DNA of 64,000 nucleotides from Choanephora cucurbitarum (Eukaryota; Mucoromycota; Mucoromycetes; Mucorales; Choanephoraceae). The notes under the pieces are model-generated. The model saw nothing but the letters and a program-made list of their open reading frames with translations. It was not told the DNA's origin and ran no database searches. Where the stretch lies: positions 1 to 64,000 of the forward strand of contig JAIWNI010000005.1 in NCBI GenBank assembly GCA_025331435.1, read 5' to 3'. Position numbers and translations under genes: made by a program. Below, piece by piece: positions 1 through 13,698 of this stretch (within the stretch, counting starts at the first letter, position 1; the number at the start of each line of letters is the position of its first letter).

Positions 1-1364
1 TCCCCGCCGGAGAGATTTTTAACTTTTAGTGCGCGGAGTTTGAAATTTGGGATTTTTCTTATTGTTTCAAGGGAAGTAATCAAATAAGTGGGTTTAGGTA
101 GTGAATAAGGTAGGTATAAGTTAAGTTTATTGATAGAGAAAGATTTAAAGAGTCTATATATACTATTCTAAAAGAAGTCATGTTGGATTTGTAAACTAAC
201 AATCCAAACAGTCAAGTTAATGAGCCATCATGTAATGGATTGTTGATACATGTTCAAATATTCCAATTGTTACGAACGGAGAATCAGAGAAAACTCCTAA
301 TGATTCGATGTATAACAAGAGATCAAGAAGGCCTGTCAAATAGATCAGATAACTAAATAGAAAGCGCAGACTCGAATCTAGAGAAGAAAACAGAAGTCGA
401 ATATAACCAAGTGCTAGGAGGAACCATATGTGCAACATGGTGACAATAAATCTGCTATCCAAATGATAAAAGCAACAAGAGGAGGAAGAAGTATAAAGTT
501 GCAAAGGAACATAAAGAAGTATGAGAGACAATATGAGGATTAATTGTAACAGTATTTATCTATAAACAAGAACTCACTAGCAATACATAGTTAGAGATTG
601 TCAAAGCAAGTGCAAGGAACAAGTGTAAGAAAAAAGCATCATCAAAAGAGCCAGCCAGTCTTGCCATTCTCTTCTTTCATGTTGTTGGTATTCCCAGCAA
701 ACAAGTCAATGGCATCGACTTCGTGTATACTGTGGAAATACAGATGTTGTCATCGTTGATCAATAACAACTTTTCAATGGAATGAAGACTGTCCTAATAG
801 ATAACCGAAAACTGGATTTCTTGACAGGTTCATTAAACTTGCTAATACTTTTGGATTTCAGTTTGATAGCTGATATTCATGTATATTGTTGATACTAATG
901 TTGTTTAATGTGTCTACATGCTCTTTATCTACCAATAAACAGTGTGCATCTTCTAATTCTTCGTACGTTTTGCACAGACAATCTAAGCATTGATCTCTTG
1001 CTTGTTTTTACTCTGTCGCTTTAAAGCTTCTCTTGCAATTTTGATATGTATGTTATGGATGTTAGCGGTAAAGTAACAGTAGTGTAAAATCAACATTATC
1101 ACAGGAGAAAGACATAATCAATGAGCAATCATACGGGTGAGAATACTTTTGTAATGCCTTTGATCGCCTATGTAATGCATGATGTAAGCAAGAGTGACCT
1201 ACTCTATAAATCCAATGAGATACACAGGTCAAGATACCAGCTTACCCTGTACTTTTATTGCGGGTTAACCTAAGCTCCTTATTTCTATGCCGAAACCATC
1301 ATCAGTTATAGAAAAAACGCATAGGAGTTTATGTTGCAAACAAAGAAAGAAGTAATCGTTTATT
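1..1364. other. intergenic, no firm gene
   Basis: No gene can be supported here. On the minus strand, 217-531 is open for about 104 codons, very hydrophobic, but begins at a TTG, and a second hydrophobic frame starts at an ATG near 669. I could not join the two with in-phase GT-AG borders, so they may be chance antisense of purine-rich DNA or remains of a small membrane-protein gene. The segment 1320-1364 is probably the MED23 3' UTR. Confidence 0.4.
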
Positions 1365-4300
1365 TTATTCTGTCTTCTTTTCTGAAACAAGTCTGAGTAA
1401 TCTTTGAGAGATTGGTGGATTCATTGACTTAATGATGTCCTTCAATTGAGAGACTAACTCATCTGATTTGACAAACCGAGTTCGAATATGATATAGGAAA
1501 TCATATACTTGTTCCAAAGCTTGCGTAGTCCATCCATCTCTTAACTCCATAAAAGTGGTTACCTGCTTGACCATGTACATCAACTCTATCAAAAACTGAA
1601 TGAAAGTTAGGTATCGCTGTTGTTTTCTTTTCTATAAGTCACTTACATCTGCATCACCACAATCCAATTTTTCAATACGATGTAATGCTGGCCCGATCAA
1701 AAAGCACATGTACAGAAGTTGAACGTCTGTCTTTACTTGTCCTGAACTACGCAGTTTTTGGGTATACTCCAAAAAGATAGAAAACACATCTAAGCTAGAG
1801 TAATGAATAATGCTATGAAACAAGCATAAGAAGCTATTTGGTGCATTTGTGCTGTAGTTGTGAAGATTGAATGTGTAGTCATTGAAAATATATGGAAACA
1901 TCATTGCTTTGCGGAGCCGCACACCCAAAGTGTCTTTTAGTGTAGTTGTAGCTGTCATATCAGGTAACGACTGAGTCATAATGAATCTTCCATTTACTTT
2001 TCGAGGTATACCACATCTTATCTACAAAAGCCAATTGTTCGATTTTAGATAGCTTTTCTCAACCTCAGTAATTGATGTTGGATTGGATCTCACTTTACCA
2101 GTTGGCATGGTTCTGATACCTCCAACAAATAAGGATCAGAAGCTATTAACTCATTCAGCTCCAGGAATATAGGATGCACATATTCGTTTTGTGGAAGCAT
2201 TGGTATTAACAGGCCAATAGCATGTAGTGTGAGTGCTGAAACACCTACATGATGTGACTTGCGCAAGAGTGCTAGGTTTAATAGCTGTCGTATAACAACA
2301 GAAGGTGCGATAGGCGTAGCCATAATTTCTAATGCTGCAATTAGAATGCCCTCTACAGCTGGACTTCCAATCTCTCGAAAATGTCGTTCAGGTAAATTTG
2401 GGTTAGTTCTCGGTGCACACTTTCGAGGATCGATGTCTATTTACATGAAGATCAGTCCTTGTTTTCAATTTTTAAGTTGGTGCTTTACTTACTTCCAGCT
2501 AGTTTATGAATTACATCCTCAAAATAGGTTGAATTAAATGCACTTCCGTCATCTTGATCAGAGAAAGCGTAATTCTGTATTTCACGAGCAATAGTGTATT
2601 GTTCGAAATCTTTTAAACGTGATGCGCATAAATACTTTCGTTCCATCCTATCAATTTTCTCTGCTTAATCTTACCTAGAAGCCTTAATATTCGCTTAAGT
2701 AAGAGTGGGTTGCGTAGAGTTGGCGACTTGTGATAATACAAGAGAATGTTAACCACAAAAGCTAACGGGCTCTGATGAAGATAGAACAGATGGCTATATT
2801 TGTCTAGCATATTGATCAACAAATCTAGCTGGTCGTATTCAATCAGTCTCATGACCAGACTTTCCATCCAAGAAACAAAATCGCTTATAATATTTGAGTA
2901 GTAAATCGGAAGTTTTGTCTGTGTTTGAGGAATATCCATTGTGGGTTTGAATTGATGCATGCCATAGGCTTCAAACTCATGATATTCTGGATATTCGTAC
3001 AAATATCGCATAAGCTTGTCATGAAAGTCTTCTTCTGTCCAATATCGACGACTGAAATCTAGAGAATCCCACAGCTTAGCCCGATTCTGGAATTCAGTTG
3101 ACTCAAACAGAAGATAGCGCACGTAACGAATCGCTTTAGTAGTTCTATCTGAGCTACCACTTCCTTTCATAAATGCAAATAACACATGATTGAAATTGAT
3201 CCATTGATTTTTCCAAATGAAAGTGTCCAAAAGAGCAAACAGCTGTCATTCATGAATATCAATACAGATGTACGTTGGTAGTCAAGTATCAACTTACAAA
3301 CTCGGAGCTATTGGGAGGGTATTCTACGCTTAGGATGAAATCAACCAGATCAATTGTATTGGTTGCCATTCTTGAAGGAGAGATTAGCATCAACAACTTG
3401 CGGACAGCAGGCATGTTGAAGCATTCAGTAGTATTACGTGTCAAAGCGATCACCCAAATGCTACACAGTAGAAGAGGTTGATTCTCTAAAGCAGAAAAGA
3501 ATTGAACTGTCATTTGTTCTGCCTCAGGTGAGCCTTGTAAGATATATGCAGTGAATGCTTTGTTGTTGCTCATCAGATACTGAACCTTTTGGGGTGTAAC
3601 AGCAGGGCGAGCTGGTAGAGATGTATTAATTGTATTGTAGAATGATTGTACTGCAGGTGGGAAGAAAGACATAGCTTGTGGAGACCATTCTATGCGATAT
3701 TCATATAAGCTTGATAGAACACGGTGGATTTGATCTGTTTTGATATCAGCTTGGCCTCTTGTCTTAATTAAGCGACTGATCGTACAAACAGTGAGACGTG
3801 AAAGCATCTCGCTTTCAACAAACCATATAGGCTTTTCACGATGTGGGTCATCTAGAGAACGCAAGAGCTTGGCATCTGTTTGCATATGCTATGCGAACAG
3901 TTGATTAGGACAAATGAGCCCAGGAAAAATCAAATTGATAAAATACTTACAATCACATTGATAGCAAAAGATTCTAGTGTCTGATAGCATTGTCGATTTT
4001 CGAGATATGAGATGGAATAGCGGATATAGTGCAAAAGTCCTGATGAAAATGAGGAGTATTTCAAAAATCGAATAAATCGGTAGTTCATAAGCTGTAAAAT
4101 ACTTTGCAACCATCGCATTGTTTGATCTGGTAATTGAGGCTGCTGTGTAGCTTCCCCCGTATGTTTTGTTTTGATCGTCTTGTCGCATCGCCTTAGTTTA
4201 TCCAGAATTTCCTTTACCATCAGCTCAGCTCTTAACAAATTCATCAGTAAACATCCTGAAAACTTAGGAAGAATGACAGACTTACGAACAAGGAGCGCTA

Positions 4301-7300
4301 TAAAGTAGCTTATACACAACATCCACTACATTGGGCGGTACGCATGCAACAGAAGGTGCACCGGTATTTGATTGGTACCTCGGACCTGTTTCACTATCCA
4401 ACATCATTTTGTAGATAACCTGTAGAAGTCGATGTTTCGCATTAACGCAAAGAAGATCCAGCAATCGATAGTTAAGCATACCACCTTTTATGTACGTTGC
4501 AGAAGGATAGCCTAATGTATCTATGTCCGCTTTAGTAGGAACTAAGTAAACATAAAGAGTATAAGGAACAACATCTTGTCGCAGCTGGCTCTCCATAGCA
4601 ATCTTAACCATTTCTTGTAAATCCAATTGACTAAACAAGTTAGAATTGGTAGGTACATTACTATGATAATAGCTACTAAAATAGGCTTGTATCTGATAAC
4701 AAAGGCCTGCATGTTGTAGGGATGTAGCAATCAAAGGATGTCGGTGCTTGATGTTTGCTACATCGCGAATATTAGCTTTTTGATGGTTTACAGCACATTG
4801 TAGTGCTAAGTCACGCAAAGTAAATGCATCTTTTGAGTCTGTTTGTTCTTGATTATACAGGCGCACCAGTTTGCCAAAAAGTTTTTCATCTTGTTCAAAG
4901 TCCTTCTGAATAACTTCTTTGGATACCTTTTCAATATCTATACACAGATTTAATAAGAAAGAGGCAATCGTTTTTTCAGTTTCATCTTTCCTTACAAAAC
5001 AATTGCAGAAGTAACCAAACAAGGCCATTGTCTTTAGTGATTCGATCCTTGACAGTTGGATGATAAGGTTCGTCATAGGAGGTATACACAAGATCATAAA
5101 AATCATGAAGTAAATCTTCGTAAGTAAAGAATCTAGGTGAGAAAGTATCAGTTCTCAACCATAGCTCATTTTCTCCAAAATTTCATGTACTTACTCTGCT
5201 GAAACAAAGCTGTACAGTTGATCTGCTGTTTCTATCATCAACTCCCACAAATCAATATTACTTGGAATCATCATTTTGATATCTTCGCTGCGGATAGAGG
5301 TAGTTGCCGGGTTAAATGATTCTTGCAACTTATCAGCCACTGTAAAACAGAGTAACTGGATATTAACTAAATGATTCACATTCACATAACAAATCTAGTA
5401 CTCACTTTCTGCGTTTTGACCGTCTCGCTTTCCTGTCTGACTATAATGCTGTATGCAGCGTATCACATCACGAACTTTAGAAACCATTGCTTTTCTGATA
5501 AGCGTCGTGTCAAGACCAGTTTGCGTTAATGACATGGCTAGCTCTCTAAACTCATCCATAGACGCACGTTGAAACAACATATCTCGGAAATGTGTTTGGA
5601 TGTTAGTAGAGCTTCCCTCTTTAACAAATTCAACCTAAGCATAAAGTCAATAATAAAGATTGAAAGCCTGTAAACTAACAAAATATGTACTATACCAGAT
5701 CCCCTTCAAACATATGATAGCTTGTTCTAGTTGTCAAATCATTGTATTCGTGTCGTCTACTCATTTGAGAAATCAATGGCCACGATGCATCAGGAGGCAT
5801 CATCAAAAAAGCCAAATGACGCCTTCTCTTACCCAATTCGTTGACGAACTTTTCCATAACCCAATGAACGCTCTGGGCAAACGTACCGTGTTGAAAATGA
5901 CCGTATACGTCAGGAAGCTAACAAAATGTTATTCTCTTCCATTCTTCTTCACTCTTTCTCTCAATATCATTAATTATTCAACAAAACATACTTACAGCCA
6001 CAATCACATCATAATGAGACACTGCACCAGCTCCATCCCCTAAAGGACCGAGTAGCAGTAAATTTATCAGCTCTTTCCCCTTATTAAGGCAATCCACCTG
6101 TGCTGTTGTCAAGTCAGCAGGTAGTGTATTGATCTCTCTTAGGATATGTTTTATAATGTTGATAGCCATAAGAGAAGGAACACGGTCAATCAGCCGATGA
6201 TCCTGAAGAATAGATTGAGTTAAATAGGTGATAGTCATTAGCCAGATATTCTGATTTGCGATAGATGGCTGTGGTGCTGCTGCTGCTTCAGGCATTGACT
6301 GAGCATTTAAAAAATGTCCATATAGTTTAGGGAAAGAATAGACTACATCATAGTAAGATATTGCCATTCCTGTCGATTTAGACTGTGAAGACCCAGCGGT
6401 GACAGTGGTATTAACATCATGCTCGTTGTGACTACTTCGAATTAAGAATAAATCCAATAGCTCTTTACCAACTAGAAAGCTTCTCTCTTGCATGTAGTTC
6501 ATGTTTGTTGAGGGCAATCGAGTTAATTCAAGCAAGACATGCTTTATGATGCTAAGAATTACAGGCGTAGTGATGGCTGTGTGAAGTTGAGGTGTACTTC
6601 TAAGACAAGAAAGCATGAATTGAATGGTTATGATCCAGATAGCAGGTTGTAAAGTCGATAAAGTAAGTGTAATGTCTTCCAGCAATAATCCTAAGGGAAA
6701 CGGCTTTTGTGGTGTATTCAGTGCAGGTGTCACTGGCACAAGCTTCAGGACATGGTGAAGGAACGTAATTAGTCTAGAGGCCTTTTCGAGTGTCAAAGGT
6801 GGCTCTCTGTATTTAAGCATGATCACTTTCAACTGATCTGTCTAACACAAAAAAAATAGTTGGTGAGCTGCATAATAATGAAATAATTAGGTAAAAAAAA
6901 AGCCCAAAAAAAGAAAGTTTTAACTTACTATGTTTCCTCCTCCAACTTGAGAAGCTCGGACAAAGTCCAACGCTAAAGCTTCACAATCGATGCGATGCGT
7001 TGTATGGATGTGGTTGACGATGGTGTTCTTGTATTTATGCTCATCTTTGGTTTCTGGATGAAGCAGGTATCGTCTTCTCTTTCTGGAGGGACTTTTATCG
7101 AACAATCTAAAGTAATTGAATTATCAGAATAGCCATAGTTTTTTTTTTTGCCCCAAAAGAAAGGGAAGAATGTGAGTTACCCGTCAAACGTCTGTGTTGA
7201 TTCCTTCTCCAAGCTCAACCAATCCTATTTATAAAAAAATATTAGATACTCATTTCTTGGTATGGCGAGTAAGCAAATCTAAAGCGAAATATATTACAGG

Positions 7301-7363
7301 AATAGGTTGACTGTCTTGTATATCGGCAAATAGCCGGGATATTACTGCTCTTAGAGGCTCCAT
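1365..7363 (-). CDS. MED23: Mediator complex subunit 23 (MED23/Sur2)
   Basis: Tail-module subunit of Mediator that links activators to RNA polymerase II in the nucleus. Exons read on the minus strand: 7363-7298, 7224-7181, 7106-6929, 6841-5996, 5917-5696, 5634-5406, 5366-5195, 5132-4996, 4937-4286, 4230-3951, 3888-3298, 3242-2493, 2436-2099, 2021-1647, 1595-1365. Similarity to animal MED23 is clear at several points: the motif LPIYYSN (human LPIYFGN), the stretch WLLLQLF (human MWVLLQF), DVQLLYMCFLIGPAL and the C-terminal YDFLYHIRTRF. The start is the first ATG of the first exon, beginning MEPLRAVISRLF. Phases agree at all junctions except inside 3242-2493, where the frame must move by +1 near 2615-2660, by a frameshift or a 26-nt intron. 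One intron (5405-5367) is only 39 nt. Product about 1,500 residues, near the length of animal MED23. Confidence 0.88.
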
Positions 7364-8988
7364 GCAGAACAAAACAGCTGCGTACTCAAAGAAGAAGGAA
7401 AAAAAAAGGGACAAAACGCCCGAGTAACATCGCCAGAAGACGCGTTCGGAGTTGATTCCAGGTCTATATTTATAACTACTGCATCAGAAGTTTAAATGTT
7501 GAATAAACTTTTATCATGTCTCATGTCAAAATCTCTATCCTAAGAGAGACACATTTCTCCATTAAAAACGAGTAAATAGAAGGCTGGACGGGGGTTTTCT
7601 GCTGTCTTGAGCTTCATCTATTAAGGTCCTTCCATTTCCCTTTTCTGATATATGTGATCCTATATCATAACCTATCAATCTCTCTATGCCATTATAAATA
7701 AGTAGGCCATCTAATTGGACATGAAAACGCACTGAAATTAGGTGAATTCGATTAGTACTCAGGTGTAGTATCGCGAAGGCATTCATCTCTTTCATGAGAT
7801 TACTTGAGACAAGTATTTAGACTATAAAAAGAGGTATTGATTTGTAAGATATAAAGCTTCTTTATGTTTTGGATGGTTGCTTCTAAACATGAACGGAATA
7901 TTTTAAAAAAGACAAAAGAAAAGCCTCAGATAAGACAAGCATTGCACTTAATATGAAGCTGTTTGGATCAGATTCACTAAGACCAGAAAGATTTGAGTTT
8001 GTTCTTGATGCAGCTGAGATTCATTTATGCATTATCGAGCTTGTGGCAACACTTTGATTCTCGAGAATAAGCTTCTTACTCTCTGTTGCAACAATTGCTT
8101 CAGAGTCTATAGATTCTCTCTTTTGACTCTGAAGTATCTGATCTGACTCATTTTGTGAAGCGGTTCCTTCTTACTTGTGATAGATTGACAAATTGACATG
8201 CTTTTACTTTCGCTTGTTACATGGAACATTAGGTTAAAGAACTATCTGAAATGTCTTGCAAATCAAACCACATTTCGCTCTTGTGGCCAACAGCAACATT
8301 TTGAATTCATTGTGCTCAGTATTTACGGATCTAAGAAATATAGCTTACTACTCTCAATTAAAATGTAGTTCTTATTGTTGTTCAAATTGGAAGAGGAAGA
8401 TATTTTTTTACTATCTTTGTAATCAGCTTGATTTTATAGGTAAGATAAGATGTCAAAGAGAAGAAAGAAAAAAAGATGGCTCTTATGTCCACAAAAAAAA
8501 GTTGTTATTCTTGTTCTTTTATGCAACTTTGTATTTGTAGCCTAATTAGGATTATAGCAAAGTTCATTATTGTATATACAGTCGAATATCATTTATTTTT
8601 AGACAAATAAAGTGATATGACAACCTCATTGTAAATGCATCAGTCGAGGAAAAAAGTGTGAAGACAAGATAAGACGAATGCTTTTCTAAAGAAACAATAA
8701 CAGCCGTTGTTTTCTACATAGTGGTATTTGTCTCAGAACTTACAGTGCTGAACAATATATGGTTGTTCCAGCAGTTTCATATAATTTATTGACGATCTAA
8801 TTTTAGGTTTAGACTCTGTAGTGTTGAAATCGTTGTGTAACACTGCCCGAAAATAATAATCTTTAAAGATCCTTTTTTTTCTTTTTCTGTTTCTTTCTCT
8901 CTCTCTTTTAATTGCTTCATTTGTTACTACGACAAAAAAAAAGACAGAATTGCTTTGTTTCGATTGTTAGAGTCTTTAGTTTCGTAAC
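7364..8988. other. divergent intergenic between MED23 and the PAK kinase
   Basis: This 1.6-kb spacer holds both promoters. There are weak open stretches: minus 7795-7562 (77 codons), plus 7953-8057 (34 codons, MKLFGSD...) and, on the opposite strand of the same place, an S/E/Q-rich frame ending near 8024. None has support from a recognised family, and two of them overlap antisense, so I do not call genes. A CT-rich tract near 8880-8910 lies just upstream of the kinase start, as is common before fungal genes. Confidence 0.45.
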
Positions 8989-11384
<2,396 letters not shown>

Positions 11385-11445
11385 AATTACAACCCGTACA
11401 ATATACCCCTCCTTTTGACCTTTACTCAATAACATAATTGTCGCT

Positions 11446-11467
11446 TATATATATATATATATATATA
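11446..11467. repeat. (TA)n run in the PAK kinase 3' region
   Basis: About eleven TA units between the convergent PAK and ORC5 genes. Confidence 0.85.
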
Positions 11468-11544
11468 CATTCTTTTTTTTAAAAAGACCATCATTTAATT
11501 CAATTAAAAAAAAGCCTTTCTTTGACTCAAATGAATACCATGCT

Positions 11545-13021
11545 CTAACTAAAATCATACAAATAATGTTCAATCTCAAATCGAACACTTTTAGCTACTG
11601 AACGTATAAAGTCAAAGTTGACATTGCACTTGTATTTGGCACCGTCTAATCGATCCATGTTGGTTGCCCTCACTAATAACCTTAATGTAGTCAGACTTGT
11701 GATTTGTAGTTGAATATCAATGGTATCTTCAAGGCTATCTTCAAGAATACTGTAAAAAATAGCCAGCATACGTTCTACAGGAAATGCTTTTGGCCCTAAC
11801 AATTGCTGACGCATCTTACCACCTAATTTGTCCACTCTTCCCTTACGAGTGCCTCCTCCCTTCTTCTTCTTGCGCTCTTCGGCAGATTTTGCAAAATATC
11901 GTACATCAAATCGTGGTGGATTATAGGATGCAAGATAGGCTGCAATCAACAAGAATTTAGCATAAAATGGCAACTCTACTTCTGCTTTGCCAATCCTTTG
12001 TTCATCTCGATCTATCTTATGGTTGTCTTCATCTTCGTCATCATTATCCTTGAGCATATCGCGTGTCCATTCAGCACTTGATATTTCTCTCAAATAAAGC
12101 TTTTCAGTCGCACTTGAAAAATAAGGTTTGGCTTCATACAGTAGTTTTGCCTTTTCTTTTTTGTCCAGTCGACCCTCTTGAATAGGTCGAATGTAGATGG
12201 GATAAAGAAGCGATGCAAAGTACCGAAGCTCATTGAGATCCTTACAGTTGATCTGAAACATGGCGTATATGACCTCTAAAAAGCCTGTATAAAAGTCAAG
12301 ATCGAGATCGTCTGTAGGTGTATAATCCATCTGTAAGATTCGAATGGTATCTTCTCGCGTGTATTCTGCAAATCGAACAAGATAAGGATCCACTGCACCG
12401 CCCTTGATCCGAAACTTTTCAAACACGATATTAGATATCATCACCAAACACAAATTCTTTTCTGTCAGTTCTCCCAGTCTTAACAGAACAGGAAGTAGAT
12501 TGCCTGGCATATCACGGATCCTTTCTGCGTGATCCAAGATCTAAAAAGAAAAAAAAAAAAACAAAGATTATGCCATGATCACTAAAAGAAAAAGAGGTAC
12601 AAACACTTACCAGATACACTGTTCCTCGATCAGGCGATATTCCTTCTCTTAAGGCCTTTACAAACTGTTGTGCATTTTCAATCTTTCGACTAGAGGTATA
12701 TTGGTTGTTTTGAGAAGGTTGATGTCTAACAAGTGTATCATGAGCATGTTCAAATATCAATCGAGGTGTAAAGCATTCGATACAGTTCACATAAACACCA
12801 TGAGGTCCAAAGAACTGACGAACAAGGGTTGTTTTGCCTGTGGAAGGTGGGCCATATACAAATATACTTTGTGGAGTATAGTTGCTTAATTCAGACTATA
12901 ACATCGATTAGTATATGATCTACATGTGTAAGAAAGATTGCTGTATTACACCAAACGTGATAGACTCAAGTTGATCAATCTGCTTTTCCCTACCAGGAAA
13001 ACGTTCTCTTAACGAGGGCAT
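11545..13021 (-). CDS. ORC5: Origin recognition complex subunit 5
   Basis: AAA+ subunit of ORC, which marks replication origins and loads the MCM helicase. Exons: 13021-12950, 12895-12611, 12540-11545; 450 residues. The Walker A motif GPPSTGKTT lies at residues 39-47. Family matches include VNCIECFTPRL, AERIRDMPGNLLP, YLREISSAEW, LLIAAYLASYNPPR, LLGPKAFPVERMLAI and the terminal IEHYLYDFS, each close to animal ORC5. A Lys/Glu-rich insert (EERKKKKGGG) lies between the AAA+ lid and the winged-helix part. It is convergent with the PAK kinase (160 bp apart) and divergent from mL54, only 165 bp away, so the two share a very short promoter. Confidence 0.95.
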
Positions 13022-13186
13022 AATAGCGAACTGTATAATATGAGAGAAAGAAAGGCCAGTTTTTTTTTTTATTTTTGTTCTTATTGTCCTCCAATCAAAT
13101 GAACCCGGAGTTTGCCCCCAGGCTTGTCAGGTTCACCAAATTTTTTTTTCTTTCCATTTTTCTTCTTCTTTAAATACAATATAATC

Positions 13187-13595
13187 ATGTTGAGCACCAT
13201 TGTACGTTCTTCTCGGCCTATCTATCAACCTACATTAGTTCGTGCAAGCTATTTACATACTACTCTTCTTGCCAGAAATGCTGCTGGTAAAGTTTTGTGT
13301 TCAATGATCCCGGGATGATCTTTGTTGACTTTTCTATTTAGATGCTACAACCACAACCACACGAAAGCCTTCAGCAGCACCAAAAGGCACCGTTTTAAAA
13401 GGTCTTCAATATATAAAGGATAAGCCAGAACCAGTTGCATTGGATGATTCTGAATACCCTGAATGGCTGTGGGATCTGTTGGACGAGAAGAAACAAAAGC
13501 AAAAGACAACTAAACCTGTTAATCGTCAATATCATAGAAAGCAAAATAGAGATGCCATTAAAGCAATGAACTTTATGAAGGATAAGAAGAACTAA
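13187..13595 (+). CDS. Mitochondrial large-subunit ribosomal protein mL54
   Basis: Component of the mitochondrial 54S ribosomal subunit (yeast Mrpl37 family). Exons 13187-13286 and 13342-13595; 117 residues. The N-terminus MLSTIVRSSRPIYQ is rich in Arg/Ser and lacks acid, as expected of a mitochondrial presequence. The core shows the family signature: a GLQYIKDKPEPVAL stretch followed by YPEWLWDLL. The C-terminus is basic (RQYHRKQNRDAIKA). A possible in-frame upstream ATG at 13112 lies in a T-rich leader, so I chose 13187. The gene ends 103 bp before the SLA1 stop on the other strand. Confidence 0.88.
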
Positions 13596-13698
13596 GGTTA
13601 AAAATCAATAAACAGTATAAAGAAGAAGAAGAACAAAGAAGGAAGGGAGAGTCATTATTTTATTGTAAATAGTATCATCGCTTTTTTTATTATTATTA

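Noticed and set aside
217..531. 104-codon hydrophobic frame on the minus strand
   Set aside because: It starts at TTG, joins no neighbouring frame by in-phase splice borders, and purine-rich DNA easily gives hydrophobic antisense frames.
8256..8540. 94-codon plus-strand frame upstream of the PAK gene
   Set aside because: Composition is AT-driven (Phe/Leu/Lys runs) and it has no recognisable family or splice partner.
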